A stretch of DNA of 64,000 nt, taken from Eutypella sp. D-1. Taxonomy: Eukaryota > Ascomycota > Sordariomycetes > Xylariales > Diatrypaceae. The translations under genes and the position numbers were made by a program. Positions 22,360-33,890 of the stretch are shown in pieces. Position 1 is the stretch's first letter, and every line of letters starts with the position of its first letter. The stretch spans positions 682,001-746,000 of the forward strand of contig JAJTTP010000002.1 in NCBI GenBank assembly GCA_023313575.1, in the 5' to 3' direction. The notes beneath the pieces are model-generated. The model ran no database searches. It saw only the letters and a list, made by a program, of their open reading frames with translations, and had not been told where the DNA came from.

Positions 22360-24708
22360 CTATTCGATCCTCTTCTTGCCCTCCTCGGCGTTGAGGTAGC
22401 GGGCCGTGCTCAGGCCGCGTTCGTGCCGCTGGACGAGCTGCCCGATCAGCTTGTCCTTCTGCGCGTTGTTGATGGCGTCCCGGTAGCCCTCGATGGCCCA
22501 GGGCCGCGGGTTCAGCTTCGGCCAGTTGACCTGTCGTAGCGGTGTCAGCGGATTCGTTCATAGTAAGCAACTCCTTGTGCCAAGACAGGCCGAACGGCCT
22601 GACATGGGACAAAATTTTATATAGAGACGAGGGGGAAAAAAATCGAAGCTAAGAGGAATGGCGGGCGACTTACATAAAGCATCCCGTTGCCGAGGATGAA
22701 GTTCAGACACCAGGCGGCGACGACGGTCCAGAAGAGGATAAAGATGCGTGTGGGAAGGACGGCAGCGTCGGGTAGGCGTCGGGTGAAAAGGGCGACGAGG
22801 ACGAAGAAGACGCTGAACGCGAGGACGTAAGGGATGCTCTGGATGAGAATTGGCCGGCGATCGGCGAAGACGAGAGAGGGTCCGACGGCAGCAGTAGCCG
22901 GATGGTAGGCGCCGAGGAACAGGTCATAGGCGTCTTGACGTGGGCCGTCGCGGAAGTTGTTGAGCCAGTACCGCGTGACGGCGATCTTGCCGTCGGCGAG
23001 GGCGCCGCCCCGCGTACGCTTGCCGAGCCGCGTGATGTCCGTCTTCATGGCGCCGGTGCCGGCATAGGCACCGGACACGGTGTCGGCATTGTCGGCCCAG
23101 ATATTGCGGAACATAAACTCGAAGTCCGGGTCAACCGTCGCGAAGGTCTCGCCCCGTTGTAGGATTCCTAGGTCAACGAAGATGCGGTCGAGGGTCCAGC
23201 GGGCTAGCATGGACTGCACAACGTTGGTGCGATCCAGGGAGTCCATGCAGTTGGTGCGCACGACGCTCGTCTGGAGATTCCTGGGCTCCAGGCCGTTGGT
23301 GGCGGGCATCTCGACACCGCGGAAGTACTGCTGGGCCAAGAGGGCGTCGCGCAGCTGCTCGACCAGCATCATAGCGCGGTGCATCTGCATGCCCTTGGTC
23401 TCGTGGTGAAAGTCGAAGTAGACGTAGTGCAGGCGGTCGTACTCCTGTTTGGATGAGCTCGGCTCGATGATGTGGAACTTCTCGTCGGTGAGCATATCGC
23501 TCTTAGTCTTCTCCACGGACGAGGTCTGCAGCTTCTCGACCATCTGCTCGTAGGCTTCTTTCATCCGCCGCTCCCGCCCTTTCTGGTTGACGAGGTTAAC
23601 GAGGTAGTTGTCGCCGTAGATGCGGATCTGCTCGTCAAAGTGCTTCTTGGCGGCGGACATAGCAGTCTCGATACCCCGAACCTGCAACTTCGGCGTGTAC
23701 TTGAGGGCATTGATCTCGGCCCAGTAGACAGGTATACTGCCCCGAGTCTGGACGTAAGACATGACCTGCATCTCACGGTCGGAGCCGCCACCCAGCTTGC
23801 CACTTTGCATATCACCAGTGCCAGCAAAGCCGCCCATACGGCTATTGCTATCGTTTAGTATGACGATCTGCTCGGTCTCGTTGTAATTAGAGGCATTGCC
23901 CTCCTCATCGAGACCTCTCGTGAAGTAGCGCGTGCCGGCTCGGAACCTGGACTTGCGGGTAATTAGGGCGATGGTCAGGGGGGTCCCTTTTAAGGTGGTG
24001 GGGCGGATCTCGAGGGTGCCATATATGACAGGGAGGATATAGGGGTCGACGGCAGGCTGTGGGCCCTGATGAGAGCGACCCCCTGTCTTGCGGAAATCGA
24101 TCAGGTCGGACTGGACGAAACGGTTCCAGAAGAAACGGTCATCGGCACGCTGCCAGAGCGGGGCGGAGTCGTCAACGGCAGCTTGTCTCTGGAAGCTGTT
24201 GGTGAGGTCGATAGAATAGGAGAAATACATGGGACCAGGGAGGATCCAGGTCTTCAGCAGGGATAGGAACTGGTCCTCGTCTGGGTCGTGAATCTGGCGC
24301 TCGCGCATAGGAAGTAGCTCGGTGGAAATGACCTTGTAGACCATATGGCCCCTAAGGCGGCCCATAGGCTGGGCCTTGGTGATGATGAGGACATATTTGT
24401 CTGGTTATCGTGAGAGAATCGGTTAGCCGGGTGCAGGTAAAAAGAGAGGGGGGGGGGGGGAGGCAAATAGGGGGAAGATAAGGGGGTAATGAAAGCATAC
24501 CTAGCCGTAAGCTGATGATTCCTAGTATACCGGCTACACTAGAAACGCGAGTGACGCGCTTATGAGCAGGCGGAGGACCATCACTCAGCCTTACATCGCC
24601 GGTAGGACGATCCAAGATGAGGGCGGGCGCATTAGGAGAGGAGGGAGAGGTGAAAGTATAGGAGTCGGCCGACACGTGGACATTAATGTCCCGGAACGGA
24701 TGTGTCAT
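22360..24708 (-). CDS. SAC1: Sac1 phosphoinositide (PI4P) phosphatase, three exons
   Basis: Exons 24708-24501, 24400-22674 and 22530-22360; 701 aa. Sac1 removes the 4-phosphate from PI4P on ER/Golgi membranes and controls Golgi traffic and ER-plasma-membrane contacts. Seen: SAC N-lobe region ending IISLRLDKYVLIITKAQPMG across intron 1, the FFWNRFVQSDLIDF segment, and the catalytic CX5R loop RTNCMDSLDRTN with Cys about 454. Two C-terminal hydrophobic segments (IQSIPYVLAFSVFFVLVALF and FILFWTVVAAWCLNFILGNG) anchor it in the membrane, and the tail VNWPKLNPRPWAIEGY comes from exon 3 by splicing Y|V. The first intron contains a 13-nt homopolymer (G on the plus strand at 24448-24460). Slightly longer than the yeast protein, as usual in filamentous fungi. 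Intact. Confidence 0.95.
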
Positions 24709-26068
24709 GACGGGCTATCAGATGCGTATGGCATGAGATAGCAGGGAAAGAAATGGTTTGTTTGACAATTCCAGCGGTTATTGTGTAAGTAGTTATGTCG
24801 AAGTATGAGCGAATATGTCGAGGAGGAGGTCAAAGTTTTTGAAAGTTGTTGCAGGTGAAGCCAGAAAGTCGTGTCCAGATAGCTGGGGAACTCGTGTACG
24901 AAGGAGAGCCCTGGAGGTACCCCTGTACGGAGTATGTACCTCGAGTTTAGTGTACGTTCCACCCGGCCCCAGTGCTGGCTTCCATGCCTGGCAATTTCAA
25001 GGGTACGTCTGGGCTGGACCTGCCGGGACATGATGAGATAATGCCAAGCCTGCACTGGGGGCTTTGGGGCTTTAGCTTTACCTATCTGTACGCGAGAGTA
25101 GTACCGTGTACATACATTAGGTACACGGGTATCTTCCAAGGTTCCTAGGTACATACCTTTAGATATGTACCCCCAGCAAGCTAAAGGTGGCATTATCACA
25201 TGCCCAGTGCCCATAGCTGTTGCTCAGTTTGTATACCATACAAAGTACCAGTAGCGTATATGTACCTAGGTAGTCACTGACAAAGATACCTACCTGGTAT
25301 TATGCACCAAAGCATCATTCTGACCATTGTCCAAATGCGTTATCATCTCCCCGCCACTCCCCCGCCACAAGACCATAACTAAAATCACAAAACCATAAAG
25401 TTGGCTCAGCCACCCAGACAACCCGAGTCATCCATCAGTACATGTACGTATGCCCCGGTAGTACGGTAAGCCCACACTTAAGCCCATTAACTTTATAACG
25501 TTTTATTACTATCTACGGATAAGGGAAGAGTACATACACCTGGTATTGTCATAATTAAACTTAAACAGCGCTTCCATCCTCACCTTTCATTCAACCTGGC
25601 TTGCCTGGGAATCTTTCAAGGCTACCACCATCACCTGAACCATCTAACTACTACTACTCTATTACCACTCTACTACCCTACCTACTTAACTACCTGAACC
25701 AACCACCTGCCACCAATCGTCACCATCATCATCCGCGATACCCTTTGCCTAACGCCGCTTTCATCCTCCTCATCATCACCATCATCCAAATCCTCGGGAT
25801 ACTAATAACCTCCGTCCCCGTCTCCGGCCACCTCCATTCAATTTACTCTACCAAAGACTTTACATCGTCATCGTCGCCAACTCCGTCATTCCATAACACC
25901 CGGCATACACCCCAACTTATCTTGACCTACCTATTGACCGATAAGATACACCTGTCCAGTCCACCTTGGTCCGATTCTGTCGGTGTTATTCTATACTAGA
26001 CTAGACGCCTTATAACACGGTCGTTTCCTCTTACGTATCTGAAAATATCCCAGCGCCCACCCATCGTC
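24709..26068. other. Divergent promoter region between SAC1 and the Rab5 gene
   Basis: No protein-coding evidence. The right half (25560-26060) is a pyrimidine-rich plus-strand leader with CCACCATCAC- and CTACTAC-like runs; its 132-codon open frame starts at a TTG and is low-complexity, so it is treated as untranslated. A perfect TACCTAGGTA sits at 25263-25272 and a near copy at about 25143. Confidence 0.55.
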
Positions 26069-27049
26069 ATGGCTTCTCGCACAGCACCCGCAGGCGGTCG
26101 CGGCCTCAACACCCGCTTTGCGCAGTTCAAGCTTGTATTATTAGGTACCGTCCCCTAACTCCAGACCGTCGCTTCCATGCCGTGGCGCGCCTCTCCAAGC
26201 TAATCACATATTACCTACAGGAGAGTCTGCCGTCGGAAAGGTACGTGGCCAACCGAGTTGACTAACTATTCGCCACTACCCAGATGAATCAGTTCACTAA
26301 CCCCACTATCATAGAGTTCTATCGTCCTGAGATTTGTAAAGGTATGCGACTCCTGCCTGAATATCTCAACATCTAAACTTCGACTGCCCCGTGGAGTATG
26401 TTGTGCTAATTATAAATTCCTCGAATAGGACCAGTTTGACTCGTACCGGGAATCCACTATTGGTGCCGCCTTCCTCACACAGACCATCTCGCTCGATGAG
26501 AGCACGACCGTCAAGTTCGAGATTTGGGATACGGCTGGTCAAGAGCGATACAAGTCTCTAGCGCCCATGTACTACCGCAACGCAAACTGCGCCGTTGTTG
26601 TCTACGATATCACCCAATCAGTATGTCATGTCAACTGGATAACGATGCACGGTGTAAATATTACCCTTTTACGGGAATGGAGGCTAACGAACAACCTGTA
26701 GGCGTCTTTGGACAAGGCGAAGTCGTGGGTGAAAGAGCTACAGCGGCAGGCCAACGAGAACATCATTATTGCGCTAGCCGGAAACAAACTCGACTTGGTC
26801 ACCGAGCAGCCGGATAAGCGTGCGATATCGACGGCCGACGCTGAGGCGTACGCGAATGAGGCCGGCCTACTATTCTTTGAGACTTCGGCTAAGACGGCCG
26901 AAAACGTCCGCGAGCTGTTCACGGCAATCGCAAAGAAGCTGCCTCTAGATCAGGTCGGACCCCGACACACTCGACCGGGACAGAGACCCGGCGTAAGCCT
27001 GGCGCCCGAGGGCGCAAACACCCAGTCCGGCGGCCCTTGCGCCTGTTAG
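26069..27049 (+). CDS. Rab5-type small GTPase (Ypt5/Vps21), five exons
   Basis: Exons 26069-26144, 26221-26240 (20 nt), 26315-26341 (27 nt), 26429-26620 and 26702-27049; 220 aa, the usual Rab5 length. It switches between GDP and GTP states on early endosomes to drive tethering and fusion. Seen: P-loop GESAVGKSS assembled from exons 1-3, switch [13 protein letters not shown] with the AAFLTQ signature of Rab5, switch [20 protein letters not shown], guanine-specificity motifs NKLD and ETSAK, and a C-terminal GPCAC, a CXC-type double geranylgeranylation site. The two microexons cut the P-loop region, a layout often seen in filamentous ascomycete Rab genes. Intact. Confidence 0.95.
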
Positions 27050-28629
27050 AGAAACACTCCTCTATTTCCTCTATACCTGGTCCAAACCAATGGGGGATAG
27101 AAACCGCTGTCGGGGGGGGGGACCATTCCCGTGTCTATCCTGGCTGGCTAGAGTGTATTCTGTTTGGATCTTACGGTGGCATGGTTCAGATCTTCCAAGT
27201 CTGAAATGCAGAGCAGCCTGCCTACATTATTTAATAGGCCGGAACAGGTCGGTTAGGAATTCCCATCTTGTTGTTTTATGTCGTCAGCATGGCAACAAGG
27301 TGTTATATTGGGGGCGGAAGGAGAACAAATCACACGATACACGGGGGAAGCCGAGGGGAGGACGGAAAGGGGGAGAGAGGCGACGAGTTCGAAACGTGGC
27401 CAAGATGACTGGGATGTGTATACTTTTTTTCACAGGGAGTTCTCTCGTGCCTTTGATTTTTTTTGCTGCTCTTTTTGGGAGGGAAATGGTGTGAACGAAG
27501 TCCCCCCCCTTTTCTAATACATGTGATACCGTCATTTATCATTATTTGCTTCTTCGTCTTCATCTTCTTCTTCACCCTTTTTCTCATTCTTGGTTCTTTG
27601 CTTTTTGTTGTGATTTATCTGTGGTGGAGGGAGAGAGGGAAGGAAGCGGGGAACGGGGGATTATGGATATGGGATAATTATGGCTTTTTGCCAGGTTTTG
27701 GCAGGATGACGTGGGTTCAAAGCCTAGAATGAGAGAGAGAGAGAGAGAGAGAGAGCATCATCCACAGAGCGGAAGGACAAAGTAGATGGGAGACTCAACA
27801 CACACAAGACTTCAGACAGACTCCGTTATTCCCTCCCCCGTATATAAGGGACCTCACAGAAAAATAAGAAAAGGGGGTTTTAAGGGGGGGGGGGGGTAGG
27901 GAGGGGGGAATTAATTGATGGATGGATGACCTAGATCATACATTAGAAGTCTATTTATTTATCGTACAGCAGGACCTGTTCTAATATACAACATGAGATG
28001 ATGATTATTATGAGAAAGTTCATTATCTACTTATAGGCGATTTATTTCTATGATTTGGTGTCCTCTTCTTCTCTAATGATCATAACCAACTACGTAGATA
28101 GAGGTAAGTAGGTACCTGCTATGTAGTTAAGAGTACGAGTCCGGAAGGATGCTGTGATGTCCGTGGTAACACGGGAATACGGAGTAAAGCCAAGCTTTTT
28201 CTTTCGGCGAGGACCGGGAGAAGCTTTGAGTAGCGATAGTAGCCAACCAATCTAGCCATTCTAGGAAAGGCTCCTAATTCCAGAAGCAAGCAAGCTTGCG
28301 TCAGAGGGGAGAGAGAGCTCTCCCTCGTCAAATAAAAAAAAAAGCTTCCTTCCCGATCTCCGTGTAATAGCCGCTAAAAAGAGTACGTACCTTTTTAACT
28401 AATAACATTTTCAAAAGCTGCGAATTTATTCCACTCATCCCACCTGCCCTGGGCAACCTTTAAAAAAGTAATTGGAACGTACTTACCTAAGGTACATACA
28501 TACTTACAACACACGACAACAAACCTCTCTGTCTTTTTTTTCCCCTTCTTTTTTCCCGCTCCCCCCCTTTCCCTTCTCCACCCTCTTCCTCTTCCTCTCT
28601 CGTCCCAGGCCCCCCCGCTCGATGCCCTC
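27050..28629. other. Spacer with 3' flank of the Rab gene and promoter/leader of MIC60
   Basis: No gene seen. It carries a G10 run at 27112-27121, a GA microsatellite at about 27731-27754 and a G13 run at 27884-27896. The last 100 nt before MIC60 (28520-28620) is a strongly pyrimidine-rich leader. Confidence 0.55.
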
Positions 28630-28657
28630 ATGTTGCGGACTTCGTTGCGATCTGTGA
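28622..28657 (+). promoter_or_regulatory. Possible uORF overlapping the MIC60 start
   Basis: ATG at 28622 opens an 11-residue frame ending TGA at 28655-28657, overlapping the MIC60 ATG at 28630 in another frame. If the transcript starts upstream, scanning ribosomes meet this ATG first. Its context (GCTCGATGC) is weaker than ideal, so leaky scanning is likely. Transcript start is unknown. Confidence 0.35.
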
Positions 28658-30957
28658 GGGCCTCGGGCTCGAGGCCAACCGGCTTCTCCTCCTCCTCCGC
28701 CGCCGCCCGACGGTGGCAGCCCGTGATCGCGAGACCTGCCGGCGTTGTTGCACGGGTACGTCATGCCTTTTGATTTTATGTCCATATATTAATTAATGTT
28801 AACTTCCCGCGCCATCCCGTGCGCTGGCTTGTTGCAGAGAGAATACGCCGATGACAAGAAACCCTCCACCGGGGGTATACCCAAGATTCCAGCCTATGAG
28901 ACCACCACAGCTGCCGCGAGCGATCCTCCCAACCTGAAGAGCCAGCCTCAAGTTGATCCGAAAGGAGTTCCTCTTTCACCACCCAATGCTAAACCTATCG
29001 GGTCTAGTAATACCGCGGCCGCATCACCAACGCCGTCCCCACCCCCGCCTCCACCGCCGTCCGCTCCGGTTAAGAAGAAGAAGAAGGGTTTCTTCCGTCG
29101 CCTGCGTAATTACCTCCTAACCCTGATCTTCCTGGGCGCCGTATCTTTCGGCGGCGGCGTCTGGTACTCCCGCATTAACGACAACTTCCACGACTTCTTC
29201 ACCGAGTACATCCCCTTCGGCGAGCAGGCCGTTCTGTACCTCGAGGAGCTCGACTTCCAGAAGAGGTATCCCCGTATGAGCTGGGGCGGCTCGCACGGTA
29301 AAGACCGGAGCGAGAATGTCCGCATCCAGCCACAGAGCGGCGCTTCCTGGCGCGTTGCCGACAGCGGTGAACCTGCCGGACGACAGACCAGCGCTGTCCT
29401 CCAAGCCAAGGACGCCGCCGCCTCCTCCTCTGCTTCCTCCTCTGCTTCTGCTTCCTCGAGGGACTCTTCTCCCGCTCCCAAGCCGAACCCGAAGCCCGAA
29501 GCTACGGAGGAGGTCGTTCCCGTCGCCAAGTCCAGCGCCCCCGCTGTAGAGAAGTCCGCCAAGAAGAAGGTATGCGTGCTAGGAAAACAGTACCTGTGCC
29601 AGGAAGTTGGTGGATCTTTGCTGACCCCCGTAGAAGTCTAAAAAGGCGAAAACGGAGAAGCCCGCCTTCACGCCGCCCGAGGTCGACGAGCCGTCACGAT
29701 TCCCCCCGCCGGCTCCCATCGATCCCCTCAAGATCAAGGACGCCCAAGAGCCCGTGGTACAGGAGCTCGTCCACATGCTAAACGACATCATCACCGTCAT
29801 CAACGCCGACAGCTCCAGCGAGAAGTTCTCGGCTACCATCTGGAAGGCCAAGAACGAACTGAGCCAGATCGGCTCACACATCCGCGCCATCAAGGCCCAG
29901 GCCGAGTCCGAGGCCGCCGCCGAGGTCAGCTCCAAAATCAAGGAGTTCGAGGGCGCCGCCGGCGAGCTGATCGGGCGTGTCGAGAAGGCCATGTCAGCGC
30001 AGGAGGCCCAGTGGCGGAAGGAGTTCGAGGACGAGATGCGCCACATCCGCGACGCGTACGAGAAGCGGCTGCGGGCGGAGCGCGAGCGCGAGCAGCTGGT
30101 CAACGAGGAGCGGCTCAAGAACAAGCTGCTGGAGCAGGCGGTGGAGATGCGGCGGCAGTTCGCGTCGGAGGTGCGGGGCGCGGTGGAGGCGGAGCGCGAG
30201 GGGAGGCTGGGGCGGCTCGAGGAGCTCAGCGGCGCAGTGACGGAGCTCGAGAAGTTGACGACGGGCTGGAACGACGTCGTGGACATGAACCTGCGGACGC
30301 AGCAGCTGCATGTGGCGGTGGAGGCGGTGCGGGCGAGCCTGCGCGACGCCGACGCCGAGGACGCCCAGCACCCGCGGCCCTTCGTGCGCGAGCTCGTGGC
30401 GCTGCGGGAGACCGCGTCCGAGGACCCCGTGGTCCACGCCGCCATCGCATCGATCAACCCGAGCGCGTACCAGCGCGGCGTGGCGACGACGGCGCAGCTC
30501 ATCGACCGCTTCCGCCGCGTCGCCGCCGAGGTCCGCAAGGCTTCCCTCCTACCCGACGACGCCGGCGTCGCCTCCCACGCCTCCTCCCTCCTCCTCTCCA
30601 AGGTCCTCTTCCGCAAGCAATCCCAGGGCCACGCCGCCGCCGGCGACGACGTCGAGAGCGTCCTCACCCGCGCCCAGACCTTCCTCGAGGAGGGCAACCT
30701 CGACGCCGCTGCTCGCGAGGTCAACGGCCTCAAGGGCTGGGCCAAGACCCTCTCCTCTGACTGGCTTGGCGAGGTCCGCAAGGTCCTCGAGGTCCAGCAG
30801 GCTCTGGAGGTGAGTTTTTATGTTTTCGTCTCTTTCTTCCCCCCCCCCCCCCCAAAAAAAAAGTTGACTGGGACTTCAACCATGCTAATCACCGTGTGAC
30901 GAAAAACAGGTCATCGCAACCGAAGCCCGACTACAGAGCCTGAAGGTCGAGGGTTGA
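28630..30957 (+). CDS. MIC60: MICOS complex subunit MIC60 (mitofilin/Fcj1), four exons
   Basis: Exons 28630-28755, 28838-29569, 29634-30809 and 30910-30957; 693 aa, near the size of Neurospora Fcj1. MIC60 anchors cristae junctions in the mitochondrial inner membrane. Seen: a basic N-terminal presequence (MLRTSLRSVRASGSRP, ending near RREYADDK), a Pro-rich stretch, basic KKKKKGFFRRLRNY followed by one transmembrane segment LLTLIFLGAVSFGGGVWYS (about 133-152), a Ser/Ala/Pro-rich linker, a long charged coiled coil (EKRLRAEREREQLVNEERLK), and the C-terminal mitofilin signature (LRTQQLHVAVEAVRASLRDA, then RAQTFLEEGNLDAAAREVN and GWAKTLSSDWLGEVRK). The last exon encodes only 15 residues (VIATEARLQSLKVEG). 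Intron 3 contains a C16-A10 tract at 30839-30864. An ATG 8 nt upstream opens a 12-codon overlapping frame. Confidence 0.95.
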
Positions 30958-33890
30958 GCAACGCGCAAGTAGTTTAGGTTAGCTACTTCGTTCCCCGCTT
31001 AACTCTGTCGAGAGCCTAGCTGGGATAGACGGAAGGGAAGGTGGTTCGAATAGGGGTTGGTAGGCGAGTAGAGAGAGAAGTGCATATTATTATACACATA
31101 AAAAACGGCATCAGGAAGGACGGCCGGTGGAGAGGCGGCGGTTCTTTGTGGGATAAAAAACTTCTTATTTGCTATACCGTGTACCAAAATTATATTTTTT
31201 CTGTTGTTTTGGCCCTCACCCTCTCCCTTCCCCTTTTCGTCTTCGCATCATGTCTGTCTTGTCGTCCAATCCATCTGGCCTCCGTTTCCTGCCTGGCTCA
31301 CCCAGGTAGCCGGGACCAAGGCGCCTATATATAGATACTTCTTCGCCTGTATATTTCGCATACGACTTCTCATCCCAGTCTTGTTCCCCCGCTCCCCTTG
31401 CCAACTGCTTTTAGACTTGTTCTATGACTTTGCTCGATTGATAGACCAGAAGAAAGGGGAGAAGGTTGGCTTGTAGAAGAAGAGAAATGTTTTGGAAAAA
31501 GCACATGGGTTCGTGGTGTCGACCTTTTTCTTTTTCCTATGGTAGTATGTATATACAGTTTACGCCTACTTATTCCATGCCTACCTGCCTTTCTCCTTTC
31601 TCCTTTTTCTGTCCACTCATGCGGTTGTGTGTACTGCCTACCTACTTATATAGGAGAAGAGAAAAAAGAATGTCACGGCCCAGCTGAGTCTCTTTTAGGC
31701 GGGGCTATTTATTATATAGGGCAGATAGAAGATGGGGATGAGGGTCTAATACAGCAAGGAGGGGGACACACACACACAAGGTCCAGAAGATCACAGGGGT
31801 ATATATATATAAAGGTGATCCCTTTCTTCCCTTGTATGCTAATGTCACAGCTTCTACGATATATCTAACTGTCTCGATCTTTTAAATGCGATTGTGGGGA
31901 AGGGGGAACCGGCGAACCCCCCCAAGCAACAACGGAAAAAAAAAAAGCCCCCCCAGAAGGACGAAAAAAGGGAACAGATGAAGGACAAAAAGGGAAATAG
32001 TAGTAGGTAGACAGGAGAGGTACGGTGTCCATTACCTTCCTTACCTTAACTTTTGGAAAGCATTAAAGACGGACGGGCGACGTAATGCGTTGGTGCGAAT
32101 CGTCATGAAATTAAGGACGGACGGCGTGTTAAATAAAGCCACATCAAATAGGGCATTGGATGGCGCCATCGCTTTCTCCGGTTTATACCGCCGGAATTTA
32201 ACATCCTCTCTCTCTTAGAGAGCCAGATGGTCAGGAGCCCGGGGGAGGGGGAGCTCAAGGGCGATGGTATCTATCTATGTACCCATTGCATGGCATGACG
32301 TGGACTCCTATGTTGATAATCCGTTCATGTGTAAATATACTCCCTGCTTTCCCCTTTATGAAAAAGAGAGACAGCGAGAGGAGGGGAGGAAGAAAGGCAG
32401 CGTCACGGCTTAAGAGTTAACAATCGAAACCTACGTACTACAGTGTCGTGTTGTTTCGCCGTCTTTATTAGACTCTGATGGGGAGTGAGCAAACAAGCCA
32501 GCATGCACGCCTCGGCCGACTCTTCGGATCACGGAGCTGAGCGTCGTCCACGTGGCTGCGCTCAATTATCCCGCAACTGGTTGCGTTATTCTGTTGGTGC
32601 TTTGTTTTGGCCTAGAATATCCTTCTCTTCTCCTCGCCGATCCTCGGTCAACGGATAGAGCCGTACGTACATTTCCACATTTACATTGGACCACTGCACC
32701 GAACATGTGCCCTACTACTCTTGGACCCAGCGCTAAGGACTTTAGTCAAACCCCTCCGCCGTCCTCCACGTTAGGGCTCGTATAAGCGCTGCTGGTAGGG
32801 GCGATCCTAGACCACTACGAACTGGGTCGCAGCCGGTTCCATCTTGGACCGTACGAGGTTAGAAAGCACAACATCTTTTACTCCCAAAAAACCACCACGC
32901 ATAATCAGGGCAGGGTCAGTCAGCCCATCGCGACACTGGGCCCGTGACGGGCCATGAAAACATATTAATACTAGTTGGCCGCGCCTGCATCGGACGCGGA
33001 CGGGCCAAGCCTGGAATGGCGGATTTATCCGACGTCATCGCCGCCTGCCATCTTACAAGAGAACGAATCAACAATGTCTCCCATTTTCGGCCGCGGTGTA
33101 GTACACTCCGAGGCCCCATCCCCGCAACCTCTACACGTTACCCCGATCAATCCGCGTCGTGTTTAGCCCCCACAGACCGCCCTTGCCCCAGACTTGCCCT
33201 TTGCCCCAGACCAAATCTCCCTTTCCCCCAGACCAGATCTGACCACCCCCCGGGTCTCCGGCCGAGCTAAGGGCCTTGGGGACATCTTCCTACTTCCTAC
33301 CACGCGGGGTGATTGGCGCGGGTTGTGAGATCCCCAGAGTCTAGCTGCCCCTGGGCATCGTTCCCGTCCGGCTCTTGGACATTACGTCAAAAAGGGACGG
33401 TTCCTGGGGACACTATGCCGTCGTGGGGAAAAGAAGAGCTGGGGCTGTGTGCAAGGGACGAGGACGAGGCTACCATGTCCAATCCATGCAGGCAGATCCC
33501 GTGAGCGCAATTCGCCTGGGCAAGGCGCATTGCGTCCACCTGAAGGGTAATAATACGAGCTTCTAAGCTAATTGGTAAATAATTTGGTAAATAATAGTCG
33601 ACGCGGTAGATTCGGTCGGAATTTTCCCGCCTGTCTATCCGCCCCAGCCGGGGGGTGGGTTCATGCTAGATGGGTCGCGATGGAACCCTGCACATGCGAG
33701 TATATATATATATAGGCTCGATGGTAACCAAACCCCAACATCTCCTGGCGATCCCTCAGCACCTCCATTCAGCTCCTCCTATCCCAGTTCCCCGGGACCA
33801 AGTCGTTGAACAAGTCACACCGCGACTTCTTCAAGATCCACCACTTCTCTCTCTTCACCTCTACACACCCTACCCTTACAGAGAACGAAG
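30958..33890. other. 2.9-kb intergenic region with simple repeats
   Basis: No gene with recognisable domains on either strand. It holds a CA run (about 31767-31778), a TA run (about 31800-31811), purine/pyrimidine-rich tracts, and a cluster of about five CCCCAGAC-type units at 33168-33240. The last 200 nt are the promoter and leader of the GH93 gene. Confidence 0.5.
33701..33714 (+). promoter_or_regulatory. TATA-like element upstream of the GH93 gene
   Basis: A 14-nt perfect TA repeat 177 nt upstream of the ATG at 33891, a reasonable place for a TATA box given a short fungal 5' leader. Inferred from position and sequence only. Confidence 0.4.

Noticed and set aside
25601..25999. 132-codon frame upstream of the Rab5-type gene
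   Set aside because: Starts at TTG, is low-complexity (Tyr/Pro/His/Thr) and lies in a pyrimidine-rich leader.
30011..30760. 249-codon plus-strand frame within MIC60 exon 3
   Set aside because: Alternate frame of the same exon, dominated by Gly/Ala/Arg low complexity.
29579..30781. 400-codon open frame on the minus strand, antisense to MIC60
   Set aside because: It mirrors the GC-rich MIC60 coiled-coil exon; its Ser/Arg-rich composition is the reverse complement of Glu/Ala/Arg codons and it has no domain.
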